Below, piece by piece: positions 8,648-16,649 of a stretch of DNA of 40,753 nucleotides (position 1 is the stretch's first letter; every line of letters begins with the position of its first letter). Source of the DNA: Bacteroidales bacterium (GTDB lineage: Bacteria; Bacteroidota; Bacteroidia; Bacteroidales; VadinHA17). The notes below the pieces were generated by a model that made no database searches, was not told the DNA's origin, and worked only from the letters and a program-made list of their open reading frames with translations. The stretch spans positions 1-40,753 of the forward strand of contig JAUVKT010000015.1 of the NCBI GenBank assembly GCA_030596125.1, in the 5' to 3' direction. A program made the position numbers and the translations under genes.

Positions 8648-9601
8648 TTATGAAAAAAGTGAATCGACAAACTCAAACCGGTTAAAGATCTGAAGATGTT
8701 CCAGTTTTTCACCGATACCGATATATTTTACCGGCACTTTAAACTGGTCAGATATACCGATAACTACTCCACCCTTTGCTGTTCCGTCAAGTTTTGTAAC
8801 AGCCATTGCAGTTACATCGGTAGTTTTTGTAAATTGTTTTGCCTGTTCAAAGGCATTCTGGCCTGTAGATCCGTCAAGAATAAGCAGAACTTCATGAGGG
8901 GCTTCAGGTATCACTTTCGTCATTACCCTTTTGATCTTTGACAACTCATTCATTAGGTTTATCTTATTGTGAAGCCTTCCTGCAGTATCAATAATAACTA
9001 TATCATAACCTCCTGCCACAGCCGATTTTAAGGTATCATATGCCACTGATGCAGGGTCTGATCCCATATTCTGCCTTACAATCTCAACTTCTGCACGCTG
9101 AGCCCAAATCTCTAGCTGATCTATTGCAGCGGCCCTGAAGGTGTCAGCTGCTCCGAGAAGAACTTTTTTACCGGCCTTCTTATATAGATAAGCAAGCTTG
9201 GCAATAGTAGTAGTTTTACCAACGCCATTTACCCCAACAACCATTATAACATACGGTTTATCAGCTAATTGAGTGTCAAACCCGGCAACTTCTGCCGACC
9301 TGTTCTCTTCAAGTAGCTTAGCGATCTCTTCTTTAAGAATTGCATTTAACTCGTTACTGTTTAAATACTTATCAGCCGAAACCCTTTTTTCGATCCTTTC
9401 GATAATACGGATTGTGGTTTCTACACCGACATCGGAAGTAATAAGTACCTCCTCCAGGTTGTCGAGTACTTCATCATCGACCTTTGTTTTACCAACTATT
9501 GCCCTGGAGAGTTTCTTAAATACACTCTCCTTGGTCATTTCCAGACCTTTATTTAGATCCTCTTTTTTTTCCTTGCTAAAAAGCCCAAGTAATGCCATCA
9601 T
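8648..9601 (-). CDS. ftsY: Signal recognition particle receptor FtsY
   Basis: A 317-residue SRP-type GTPase that docks ribosome-nascent chain-SRP complexes at the inner membrane. The N-domain helices (about 20-100) are followed by the G domain with GVNGVGKT (123-130), IIDTAGRLHN and TKLDGTAKGG. It lacks the long acidic A domain of E. coli FtsY, as is usual in Bacteroidetes; the basic N-terminus MMALLGLFSKEKK may bind membrane. Two tandem ATGs (9601 and 9598) are possible starts, with little ribosome-binding sequence for either. It is downstream of DUF4295 but separated by a strong terminator, so it probably has its own promoter and is co-transcribed with rimO. Confidence 0.95.
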   Translation of the reverse strand: MMALLGLFSKEKKEDLNKGLEMTKESVFKKLSRAIVGKTKVDDEVLDNLEEVLITSDVGVETTIRIIERIEKRVSADKYLNSNELNAILKEEIAKLLEENRSAEVAGFDTQLADKPYVIMVVGVNGVGKTTTIAKLAYLYKKAGKKVLLGAADTFRAAAIDQLEIWAQRAEVEIVRQNMGSDPASVAYDTLKSAVAGGYDIVIIDTAGRLHNKINLMNELSKIKRVMTKVIPEAPHEVLLILDGSTGQNAFEQAKQFTKTTDVTAMAVTKLDGTAKGGVVIGISDQFKVPVKYIGIGEKLEHLQIFNRFEFVDSLFS

Positions 9602-9713
9602 TGAAATTTATTGAGATCTAACCTGAATAATTACCTCCGGTGAGCTCCACTTCGTTCCGGTTCACAAATTGATCTATTGCGAAAAACTTATGAATTAATC
9701 AGGCTCTAAAGAT

Positions 9714-9743
9714 AAAAAAAGCTCTCTTCAATATGAAGAAAGC
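9714..9743 (-). terminator. Strong terminator of rpmB-rpmG-DUF4295
   Basis: On the minus strand GCTTTCTTCA and TGAAGAGAGC pair (one G-T) around a TAT loop, followed by seven T. It sits 25 bases after the DUF4295 stop codon. Confidence 0.85.
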
Positions 9744-9768
9744 CTGGATTATCGTAGCGTCAGCATTT

Positions 9769-9921
9769 CTATTTTTTGAAGAAATCTTTAGTATGATCGT
9801 TATGAACAATCTCTTCTTTGAAGATATATGCCCCTGATTTTTCCGACTTAACCATTTTAATACATTTTGTAAATGATTTACCGGTACCTGCTTTAAGTGT
9901 TGCAACAACTTTCTTTGCCAT
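9769..9921 (-). CDS. DUF4295 small basic protein
   Basis: A 50-residue lysine-rich protein beginning MAKKVVATLKAGTGKSFTK and ending DFFKK. It matches the Bacteroidetes-specific DUF4295 family, which is almost always found directly after rpmG. Its size, charge and position suggest a ribosome-associated role, but no function is established that I know of. It follows rpmG by 10 bases and is followed by a strong terminator, so it is the last gene of the operon. Confidence 0.85.
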   Translation of the reverse strand: MAKKVVATLKAGTGKSFTKCIKMVKSEKSGAYIFKEEIVHNDHTKDFFKK

Positions 9922-9931
9922 GACTGATTAT

Positions 9932-10120
9932 TTACTTGATTTCTCTGTGTAAAGTATATTTTTTTAATATCGGGTTGAATTTCATTATTTCAAGACGGTC
10001 AGGAGTATTTTTCCTGTTCTTGGTTGTAATATACCTGGAAGTTCCCGGTTGACCACTATTTTTGTGCTCAGTACACTCCAGAATAACCTGAATCCTGTTC
10101 CCTTTTCCTTTTTTAGCCAT
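9932..10120 (-). CDS. rpmG: 50S ribosomal protein L33
   Basis: A 62-residue large-subunit protein starting [20 protein letters not shown] and containing the conserved [20 protein letters not shown] core. It has a single cysteine and therefore belongs to the zinc-free type of L33. It lies 12 bases after rpmB and 10 bases before DUF4295, a tight operon. Confidence 0.95.
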   Translation of the reverse strand: MAKKGKGNRIQVILECTEHKNSGQPGTSRYITTKNRKNTPDRLEIMKFNPILKKYTLHREIK

Positions 10121-10132
10121 TTTATTCCCGGT

Positions 10133-10375
10133 TTAGTAGTTAACAATATATCCCTTTTGCTTTGCATCTTTCAGGGCAGAATGCAAACCCTTCTTATTTA
10201 CTGTACGAATCCCAGCAGCAGAAATAAGTAATGTTATCCAACGATCCTCCTCCTGATAGTAAAACTTTTTATTAAAAAGATTGGGATAGAATTTTCTTTT
10301 AGTCCTTCTTTTTGAGTGAGATACGTTATTTCCCACCATCACCTTCTTGCCGGTAATCTGACATGTCTTTGTCAT
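10133..10375 (-). CDS. rpmB: 50S ribosomal protein L28
   Basis: An 80-residue large-subunit protein with the family start [21 protein letters not shown], followed by the basic segment [12 protein letters not shown]. Only one cysteine is present, so no zinc site is expected. It is first in the rpmB-rpmG-DUF4295 operon, with a candidate promoter about 50 bases upstream. Confidence 0.95.
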   Translation of the reverse strand: MTKTCQITGKKVMVGNNVSHSKRRTKRKFYPNLFNKKFYYQEEDRWITLLISAAGIRTVNKKGLHSALKDAKQKGYIVNY

Positions 10376-10423
10376 TTCTTACTGTTTTAAAACTCAGTTA
10401 TTTAAATTGCGAAAATCGAAGCG

Positions 10424-10455
10424 CAAAATACGTGATTTTTATTTAATTATGCAAA
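10424..10455 (-). promoter_or_regulatory. Candidate promoter for rpmB operon
   Basis: On the minus strand TTTG (10452-10455) is followed after 21 bases by TATTTTG (10424-10430), one base short of the full TAnnTTTG element. Confidence 0.35.
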
Positions 10456-10492
10456 TTAATCATCTTCTTTTTATTCAAATCAAAATAATTAT

Positions 10493-11737
10493 CTATTGGT
10501 TGTTAATTATTTGCTCTCTAAGCATATTAAGAGCTGCCAGGGATGATCGTCTGATATTATTATTACGTGTTGGTCCGAATTGGTATTTAACGGCCATAAT
10601 CCCCTTAGCGGAGCTAATTGCAATCCATACAGTTCCTACTGGTTTCTCATCGGAACCTCCATCCGGACCAGCAATTCCGGTAGTTGCGATACCATAATCG
10701 GTCCTGAATTTCTTACGAATACCATCTGCCATCTGCTTTGCAACAATTTCACTTACAGCTCCGTCAGTATCAATTGCTTTTCGGTCAACTTTAAGTTCAT
10801 CAATTTTAATGCGGTTGTCATATGCAATAACCGATCCGGTAAAATAAGCTGAACTTCCTGGCACTGACGTGATCATCCTGGCAACATTGCCTCCTGTGCA
10901 GCTTTCAGCAGTGCTAACACTTTTCCTGCTCTTCTTAAGCTGATCGCCTATAACACTCTCGAGAGTGTCTCCATCATGCCCGAATATATATTGAGGTATG
11001 ATCAGATTAAGTTTATCTATCTGCCTGTCTATCTCTGCATAGAGAGTCTTCTCATCATTTCCCATCGCAGTAATCCGCAGCTTTATCACACCTGCGGTCG
11101 GCAGATAAGCAATACTCAAATTAGGAGGCAGTTCGGCTTCGAATTCTGAAAGTATCTCGGCAAGCCTGGCTTCGAAAGTGCCGTATGTCATTATTAACCT
11201 GTAAACTATAGCTTCTCTATTGAAGTAGTTCTTTATATATGGAATCACATGATTCTCCATAATATGTTTCATTTCGTAGGGCACTCCCGGCATTGAGACA
11301 AGAATGTGTCCACTCCTTTCAAAGAGCATTCCGGGTGCTGTGCCCCTGCTATTTTGTAAAACAAGACATTTATCGGGTACCAGTGCCTGCCGGCGGTTAT
11401 TTTCATTCATTTCCAGTCCTCTTACCCTTAACATCTTTTCTATATTGGAATATATCTCCTTATCCATAACAAGTTCAGCATCAAAATATTCTGCGATTGT
11501 TTCTTTGGTTATGTCATCACTGGTTGGACCAAGTCCGCCCGTTACAAGAACCAGTTCAGATCTGCTAAATGATTCATCAATAGCTTTAAGTATATGCTCC
11601 TTATTATCAGATATTGAGGTGATTTGATAAACATTGAATCCAATGTTGGTCAGTTCTGTTCCCATCCATGCTGAGTTGGTATCGATTGTCATTCCAATCA
11701 GCAGTTCATCTCCTATTGTAATTATTTCAGCGTTCAT
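10493..11737 (-). CDS. cinA: CinA-family protein (MoaB-like plus NMN deamidase)
   Basis: A 414-residue protein with two domains. The N-terminal half is the molybdopterin-binding-like (MoCF/COG1058) domain, with the start IITIGDELLIGMTIDTNS and the motif VTGGLGPTSDDITKE. The C-terminal part (about 250-410) is the PncC/YgaD domain, with STAESCTGG and TTGIAGPDGGSDEKPVGTVW, which in characterised relatives hydrolyses nicotinamide mononucleotide to nicotinate mononucleotide for NAD recycling. The older competence link comes from Gram-positive bacteria and should not be assumed here. The start ATG at 11737 fits the family. It lies upstream of rpmB on the same strand with a 117-base gap. Confidence 0.93.
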   Translation of the reverse strand: MNAEIITIGDELLIGMTIDTNSAWMGTELTNIGFNVYQITSISDNKEHILKAIDESFSRSELVLVTGGLGPTSDDITKETIAEYFDAELVMDKEIYSNIEKMLRVRGLEMNENNRRQALVPDKCLVLQNSRGTAPGMLFERSGHILVSMPGVPYEMKHIMENHVIPYIKNYFNREAIVYRLIMTYGTFEARLAEILSEFEAELPPNLSIAYLPTAGVIKLRITAMGNDEKTLYAEIDRQIDKLNLIIPQYIFGHDGDTLESVIGDQLKKSRKSVSTAESCTGGNVARMITSVPGSSAYFTGSVIAYDNRIKIDELKVDRKAIDTDGAVSEIVAKQMADGIRKKFRTDYGIATTGIAGPDGGSDEKPVGTVWIAISSAKGIMAVKYQFGPTRNNNIRRSSLAALNMLREQIINNQ

Positions 11738-11765
11738 GTATTGTATGTAGCGTTTATTTGTTTGC

Positions 11766-11854
11766 TGTCATCCCGACCCCCGAGTACTCGCGGGGGAGAG
11801 ATCTGATAATTTTACAACAGATTTCTCTTCCGAAGACTCAGGTTTGGGATGACA
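11766..11854. repeat. Palindromic repeat element, TGTCATCCC ends
   Basis: The outer arms TGTCATCCC (11766-11774) and GGGATGACA (11846-11854) are perfect inverted repeats. Inside are a G/C hairpin (CCCCC 11777-11781 with GGGGG 11792-11796 around the palindrome CGAGTACTCG) and a second stem pairing GAGAGATCTG with the CAGATTTCTC segment. The design resembles dispersed TGTCATCC...GGATGACA palindromes seen in many bacterial genomes. It sits between divergent cinA and the HD-domain gene. Confidence 0.6.
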
Positions 11855-11952
11855 CTCTATTCAACTATTTAAACTTATTAAACCTTTTCAACCCTTCTAA
11901 AAATGCAAAGATATTTTTTGTAAGTTCAACAACCAAGATAAGCATGTAAAAT

Positions 11953-12609
11953 ATGGATCAAAAAAGTATAATAAGAGTAACCGCTGATTATGTTAAGGAA
12001 TACTTCAGTGATAAGGAATCAGGACATAACTGGTGGCATGTTGAGAGGGTATGGAATATTGCGTTGTATATTCATTCTAAGGAGAAGCGAGGCAATCTCT
12101 TTGTAATTGTGCTTGCTGCCCTGCTTCATGATATTGGTGATGACAAGATTGATAAAGAGACAGATGGTTTAAAGACGGTAGAACTGTTTCTTGGCAAGGC
12201 TGGTGTTGACAGAGGTATTATTAATAAGGTGATAGTGATAATGTCCAGAATATCATTCAGAGATAGTTATAACGCAGATTATGAGCGGACTGATGAACTT
12301 GATATTGTTCAGGATGCTGACAGGCTGGATGCAATTGGGGCAATCGGGATAGCCCGTGCATTTAATTATGGGGGATCACGGAACAATGAGATATATGTAC
12401 CCGATCAGTTACCGGGAACCTTTACAACCAGGGAAGAATATACCGGTAGCCGGACATCCACTATTAACCATTTTTATGAGAAGTTATTACTGCTTAAGGA
12501 TATGATGAATACAGGTACAGGGAAAGAGATGGCTGATGAGAGACACAAATATATGGAGGATTTTTTGAAGCAGTTTTACAGGGAATGGGATGTTGCGGCT
12601 AACGACTAA
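11953..12609 (+). CDS. HD-domain metal-dependent phosphohydrolase
   Basis: A 218-residue HD-superfamily protein. The metal ligands are visible as H29 (GHNWWHVERV), H59-D60 (AALLHDIGDDK) and D121 in QDADRLDAIGAIGIARAF. This pattern matches the YedJ/YpgQ group, some of which hydrolyse nucleotides or pyrophosphate; the substrate here is unknown. The start ATG at 11953 fits the family. The last codons GCT AAC GAC TAA lie inside a heptamer repeat array, so the C-terminal residues and stop come from repeat sequence. It is divergent from cinA and convergent with the small lipoprotein gene. Confidence 0.85.
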   Translation: MDQKSIIRVTADYVKEYFSDKESGHNWWHVERVWNIALYIHSKEKRGNLFVIVLAALLHDIGDDKIDKETDGLKTVELFLGKAGVDRGIINKVIVIMSRISFRDSYNADYERTDELDIVQDADRLDAIGAIGIARAFNYGGSRNNEIYVPDQLPGTFTTREEYTGSRTSTINHFYEKLLLLKDMMNTGTGKEMADERHKYMEDFLKQFYREWDVAAND

Positions 12610-12642
12610 CGGCTAACGACAAAAGGCGAAAGGCAAGGGGCT
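12598..12642 (+). repeat. Heptamer array overlapping the HD-gene stop codon
   Basis: Units GACTAAC, GGCTAAC, GACAAAA and GGCGAAA run at 7-base spacing. The array starts upstream of the stop codon and encodes the last residues of the preceding gene. Confidence 0.7.
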
Positions 12643-12654
12643 GGTATATGCAAA

Positions 12655-13017
12655 TTATTGTATAAATTCTTCATACTTAGGTGCTTTCCAAACATATTGT
12701 TTACAACATTTTTCTTTATAGTAGTCTGTGGTTGTTTCGAAGACATAGAAATGAAGGGTGTCGCCCTTTGCTGAAATAGGTTGTGGTAGAGAAGAACTTA
12801 AAGCATTATGATATTCAAAGTAGTAGTCATTTTGCCATTCGTAACGTAACCAACCACCATAATTCTTCCATGATTGAGGGAAATCTACTATTTCTTGCTC
12901 ATCTTCACTGATTTCTGTCTTCAACCACTTAGGAACTTCTTTATCGGGGATTAAAAAATCTTTCTCACAGGAAAAAAACATGATTGAAAAGAAAAGCAAT
13001 AATGCTAACTTTTTCAT
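12655..13017 (-). CDS. Small lipoprotein of unknown function
   Basis: A 120-residue protein with a lipoprotein signal peptide (MKKLALLLFFSIMFFSC, lipid-modified cysteine C17). After lipidation the mature part is acidic and rich in aromatic residues, with WLRYEWQNDYYFEYH in the middle and a CC pair near residue 103. No domain is recognised. The signal peptide and the in-frame start at 13017 support a real gene. It stands alone, between the HD-domain gene and the tRNA pair. Confidence 0.7.
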   Translation of the reverse strand: MKKLALLLFFSIMFFSCEKDFLIPDKEVPKWLKTEISEDEQEIVDFPQSWKNYGGWLRYEWQNDYYFEYHNALSSSLPQPISAKGDTLHFYVFETTTDYYKEKCCKQYVWKAPKYEEFIQ

Positions 13018-13140
13018 GATATTAGTTTTAGTGTTAATATTTTTACAGCAAAAATCAAGCCAATTAATTCTTCCAAAGTCATAATATTATTGCCTGAATG
13101 TTAAGGCGTAACGTCTCTTTTATTGTGCAAGGTTTGGTAC

Positions 13141-13177
13141 AAAAAAAGGACTTACAATCATTATTTTGTAAGTCCTT
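13141..13177 (-). terminator. Strong terminator after the tRNA pair
   Basis: On the minus strand AAGGACTTACAA and TTGTAAGTCCTT form a perfect 12-bp stem around an 8-base loop, followed by a run of T (13141-13147). It lies 10 bases after tRNA-Gly. Confidence 0.9.
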
Positions 13178-13186
13178 GATTAATTG

Positions 13187-13258
13187 AGCGGGAAACGGGA
13201 ATTGAACCCGCGACCCTCAGCTTGGGAAGCTGATGCTCTACCACTGAGCTACTCCCGC
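13187..13258 (-). tRNA. tRNA-Gly (anticodon CCC)
   Basis: The cloverleaf is complete: acceptor GCGGGAG with TTCCCGC, anticodon stem TCAGC/GCTGA with loop TTCCCAA, and T-arm GCGGG-TTCAATT-CCCGT. The anticodon CCC (at 13224-13226) reads GGG. CCA is not encoded. It is the second of a tRNA pair with tRNA-Thr. Confidence 0.95.
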
Positions 13259-13318
13259 TTATATCCAAATTTATAAAAAAACAGACACTCAACAGAGTGG
13301 CCTTTCAAATTTGCCTTG

Positions 13319-13392
13319 AGCCACCTACGAGAATCGAACTCGTGACCTGTTGTTTACGAAACAACCGCTCTGGCCGTCTGAGCTAAGGTGGC
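13319..13392 (-). tRNA. tRNA-Thr (anticodon CGT)
   Basis: Acceptor GCCACCT pairs with AGGTGGC. The anticodon stem is GTTGT/ACAAC with loop TTCGTAA, giving anticodon CGT for ACG codons. The T-loop is TTCGATT. CCA is not encoded. It lies 60 bases before tRNA-Gly on the same strand and shares its terminator. Confidence 0.95.
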
Positions 13393-13401
13393 TTAAAGCT
13401 A

Positions 13402-13409
13402 CAAAAATA
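13402..13409 (-). promoter_or_regulatory. Candidate -7 element of the tRNA operon
   Basis: TATTTTTG on the minus strand matches TAnnTTTG and lies 9 bases before the 5' end of tRNA-Thr. That leaves a very short leader. No TTG is seen at the -33 position. Confidence 0.4.
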
Positions 13410-13443
13410 TCAATTATTCCAGATTATTGCCCCTAAAAATATT

Positions 13444-14088
13444 TTACTTACAGGAATCTACAATTTCTTTCACCTGATCTTTTCCCCAATTCGGATGAAT
13501 TGGTGAAGCCGATTTGAAATTATCCCAATTTTTCAGCAGTTCTTTAGCCTGGGTGTAATATTTTGAAACATCATTTCCAAAAAACTGTGCTGCGCCCATT
13601 TCATTTGAAATATTTAAATACTTCGCACGAGGATTATCCGGATTAAGGCCAAGAGCAGTTCCCACTGCCTGTCCGGAAAGAATACTATATTCCTGTCCCC
13701 TTGTCATTGGATCAACTACCAGGCGGGCAGTCAGCATAAATGCCTGCAATGTAAATGCTTCGGACTCATAAGGCACCATTTCCATCATTTTATTTACTGA
13801 AATTTCAGCCACATCGAGATACTCATCCTTTTTTACCACGCTGGATTGTTCCATGAAACTCATTATTATATAACAATGGGCATGATAATACAACGGAAGC
13901 CATTCGCCTTTTTCGACATTGGCTATTCGTTCAAACTTATTGGCAAGACCCTGATAGTCTTCAATGGTTTTGCATTCGGAGTAACCCGCCAGGGTCTCCC
14001 CCATAACCTTTTGAAACTCAGGTCCGACAGCCATTGAAGTTAATACTATTGATACTGTTGTTAATAATACTACTACTACTTTTTTCAT
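13444..14088 (-). CDS. Exported protein of unknown function
   Basis: A 214-residue protein with a signal peptide (about 1-21). The mature part is helical, with TPR-like spacing around residues 45-170, including ANKFERIANVEKGEWLPLYYHAH and a GLNPDNPRAKYLN segment typical of TPR turns. No catalytic motif is seen. It follows the TonB-dependent receptor on the same strand with a 219-base repeat-filled gap, so co-transcription is uncertain. Its translation start region (AAATATCATGAAAAAA) closely resembles that of the small lipoprotein at 13017. A periplasmic accessory role for the receptor is a guess. Confidence 0.75.
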   Translation of the reverse strand: MKKVVVVLLTTVSIVLTSMAVGPEFQKVMGETLAGYSECKTIEDYQGLANKFERIANVEKGEWLPLYYHAHCYIIMSFMEQSSVVKKDEYLDVAEISVNKMMEMVPYESEAFTLQAFMLTARLVVDPMTRGQEYSILSGQAVGTALGLNPDNPRAKYLNISNEMGAAQFFGNDVSKYYTQAKELLKNWDNFKSASPIHPNWGKDQVKEIVDSCK

Positions 14089-14224
14089 GATATTTGTTTT
14101 TATGGTTTATATTGAAAAATTGTAAATATGTTAATGCGTTCCTCCTTCACAACCTGCCGGTTGTTTCGGCGGACACAGTAATTTGTTAAGTTGTTAATGC
14201 GTTAATATGCAAATGATTAAGTGT

Positions 14225-14303
14225 TTAATTCTTAACTTTTAACTTTTAACTTTAGTTCACTTTAGTCACTTTTCACTTTAGTCACTTCTTTTTTTAGTCA
14301 CTT
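14225..14303 (-). repeat. AGTGACTAAAG/AGTTAAA repeat array
   Basis: On the minus strand, copies of AGTGACTAAAG are followed by 7-base AGTTAAA units. The array starts at the stop codon of the TonB receptor. A second array of the same type lies just upstream of that gene (16506-16572). Confidence 0.65.
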
Positions 14304-14307
14304 CTTC

Positions 14308-16494
14308 TCATTCTAATTTATTCAATTGGTTGGCTTCACCCATTTTTGTTAGTGTAATAAAGCAACCTATAAAATAGAATCTTTTAGCATCAGGAATTAC
14401 AGGCACGCTTTCATAAAATCCTTCGTCATTGGCAAAGGATGCATAATTGTATCCATACTCTTGTTTAAATCCGGTTACATTGCTGATTGAAGCGTAGATG
14501 ATTACATTTTGTCTGTACAGGAAGCTCCAGTTAACATTTAGTGTGCGATAAGGTGTCATCGATTCCGAATTAAAATCTGCTTTGTTCGGATTGTTATAAC
14601 ACCTGGGAGTAGAATACTTAAATGTAAAACCGGGTTGCGATCTCAACTCTCCTATCCAGTGCTTGTAAACCAAAGAGAAATTGTGCTTACTTACAAAACC
14701 CGGTATCGCTTCACACGGATAATCCCTGAAATTCCGTTTTGAATCAATATAGGAATAGGATATCCAGTAATCACCATTCCTGATTGTTTTCCTGTCACGC
14801 CAGAAGATATCTAATCCATATGCATAAGCACTTCCGGAATTATTATGATCTGTTGGTACCAGATGATCAGTAAGCTGGTATTTAACCAGATTATTATAAT
14901 CTTTATAATAGACCTCAGCCCGAAAAGTCCGGTTTTCTTTAATTGTCTGGTAATTCAAAATAAAATGATTTGCCCTTTCAAAATCCAGCTTACCTGTATA
15001 TATCAGGTATTCATTTGCCGGATCCTGAAAGAATATTCCATAGGCGAATGAAAATTGGCTTTTATCATCTATTTTATATGCGGCGGATATTCTGGGTGCA
15101 AAATTGTATTTCTTCAGGTAATCTGAATATTCATACCTCCCTCCCACTCTTGCTACAAACTTATTGGAAGCATATATGTCTGCTTCTGCAAATCCAACAA
15201 TCATATTGCTGGTATAGTTTAGCTGATAGTGAACCGAATATGGTTCGTAATTATATTTTACAGAAGAATACTTGTAAAAATATTCTGTTCCGAATCGTAT
15301 ATTAATCTTTTCACTTATCTGATTGGCCAGGACAATTTTTGCATTAGCCCCATGCAGTTGTCCACGATAATCACCAAAGCCAAGTTCATTATTATCAAGA
15401 TTTCCTGTGGTGGAGACACCTGTTTTTAATGACCATTTATCATTAAGTGTTCCCCTCCACGAGGTATTGAAATAAACATACTGATTATCAATATTGATAT
15501 TGGTGATTTCCGGCAAATAATCAGGATTCTCCTGATCCATTGAGAATGAACTCTTATCATAGGTAATATAAGTTTTTAGCAAGCCTCTTTTTCCGGTTTT
15601 TTGTCTTACACTTATTGCTCCGTTATATGATTGAGGGTATTTATTCCAATTAATATTCTGAGGTATCAGCTGCATATATGGGGTAAGGTTCATATAGTCG
15701 AAACTGGCTGTTACAGCACCGCTTTCCCATAATTTTGTGCCTGCCACTCCGGTTCCGATACTCATAATGGAAATATCTAACTGGTCTTCTTGCTGCAAAC
15801 CGTTTGTTCTTAATAACAATACCGATGACAAGGCTTGTCCGTATTCGGCCGAATAACCGCCTGTACTGAAAACAGTCCCACTAAACATAAACGGATTAAA
15901 CCTGCCACGAACTGCTGTATTGGGCGCACTTGTAGTATAAGGTTCATGAACCAGGGTGCCATCAATATAGGTTTGTGCCTCACCGCTATGACCTCCTCTC
16001 ACGAATAGCCGGCCTGATTCACCAATTGTTGATGTGCCGGGCAAAGTTTGCATAGCTCCTGAAATATCTCCCAAAGCGCCTGCAGTAGTAACAATATCAA
16101 GGGGCTTAAGAGCAACCGCCTTTTTTGTTTCACTGGCTTCAAAAGATCCTGCTATAATTGTAATAGCCTTAAGTTGATTAAATGATTCTTTGAGATGTGG
16201 TTCAATATTTATTTGCTTTCCGGTCAGCTCAACCTCTTTCCTGTAAGGCTCAAAACCAATATAATCAACCTTTAAAACCTGTTTACCTGTTTCATTAGTA
16301 GTAAAGCTAAATTTTCCGTTTGCATCAGAAGAGGTTCCGTAATAAGTACCTTCAATATAGATATTAGCTCCTGGCAAAGTATTGTTTTTTATATCAAATA
16401 TAACTCCCTTGATATTAGTCGACTGAGCCATTAAAGCAGAACAAGATATCAATGCCACTAAAACAATCACTGTATTTTTTATATATATGCTCAT
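14308..16494 (-). CDS. TonB-dependent outer-membrane receptor
   Basis: A 728-residue receptor with a signal peptide (about 1-23, ending SALMAQS), a carboxypeptidase-regulatory-like domain (about 27-105), a plug domain (about 120-225, with GDISGAMQTLPG and LFVRGGHSGEAQTYIDG) and a beta-barrel to the end. Such proteins take up bulky substrates through the outer membrane using TonB-ExbBD; the substrate is not evident and no SusD partner is next to it. The barrel does not end with the usual aromatic residue but with KMGEANQLNKLE, a short extra tail that ends where a repeat array begins. The ATG at 16494 opens the signal peptide. Similar repeat arrays flank both sides of the gene. Confidence 0.9.
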   Translation of the reverse strand: MSIYIKNTVIVLVALISCSALMAQSTNIKGVIFDIKNNTLPGANIYIEGTYYGTSSDANGKFSFTTNETGKQVLKVDYIGFEPYRKEVELTGKQINIEPHLKESFNQLKAITIIAGSFEASETKKAVALKPLDIVTTAGALGDISGAMQTLPGTSTIGESGRLFVRGGHSGEAQTYIDGTLVHEPYTTSAPNTAVRGRFNPFMFSGTVFSTGGYSAEYGQALSSVLLLRTNGLQQEDQLDISIMSIGTGVAGTKLWESGAVTASFDYMNLTPYMQLIPQNINWNKYPQSYNGAISVRQKTGKRGLLKTYITYDKSSFSMDQENPDYLPEITNINIDNQYVYFNTSWRGTLNDKWSLKTGVSTTGNLDNNELGFGDYRGQLHGANAKIVLANQISEKINIRFGTEYFYKYSSVKYNYEPYSVHYQLNYTSNMIVGFAEADIYASNKFVARVGGRYEYSDYLKKYNFAPRISAAYKIDDKSQFSFAYGIFFQDPANEYLIYTGKLDFERANHFILNYQTIKENRTFRAEVYYKDYNNLVKYQLTDHLVPTDHNNSGSAYAYGLDIFWRDRKTIRNGDYWISYSYIDSKRNFRDYPCEAIPGFVSKHNFSLVYKHWIGELRSQPGFTFKYSTPRCYNNPNKADFNSESMTPYRTLNVNWSFLYRQNVIIYASISNVTGFKQEYGYNYASFANDEGFYESVPVIPDAKRFYFIGCFITLTKMGEANQLNKLE

Positions 16495-16505
16495 CTGATT
16501 AAATG

Positions 16506-16572
16506 TTTAACTCTTAACTTTTAACTTTAGTCACTTTCAACTTTAGCTCACTTTCAACTTTAGTCACTTCTT
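16506..16572 (-). repeat. AGTGACTAAAG/AGTTAAA repeat array upstream of receptor
   Basis: On the minus strand AGTGACTAAAGTTGA-type units and AGTTAAA, AGTTAAG and AGTTAAA units follow each other and end about 12 bases before the receptor start codon. It matches the array after the same gene. Confidence 0.65.
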
Positions 16573-16600
16573 ATTTCTGAAATAAAAATAGGTCGGGTGG

Positions 16601-16622
16601 GATTTTCCTCAAATGGAAAATC
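16601..16622 (-). terminator. Hairpin after the M48 peptidase gene
   Basis: GATTTTCC and GGAAAATC form a perfect 8-bp stem with a 6-base loop, about 30 bases after the M48 stop codon. A T-rich stretch comes only about 15 bases later, so termination is likely but unproven. Confidence 0.35.
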
Positions 16623-16649
16623 GGTGAATGAATGAATAAAGCCGGTAAA

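Noticed and set aside
9699-9908. 69-residue minus-strand open frame overlapping DUF4295
   Set aside because: It is a different frame of the same DNA; the DUF4295 frame at 9769-9921 has a recognised protein and a terminator after it.
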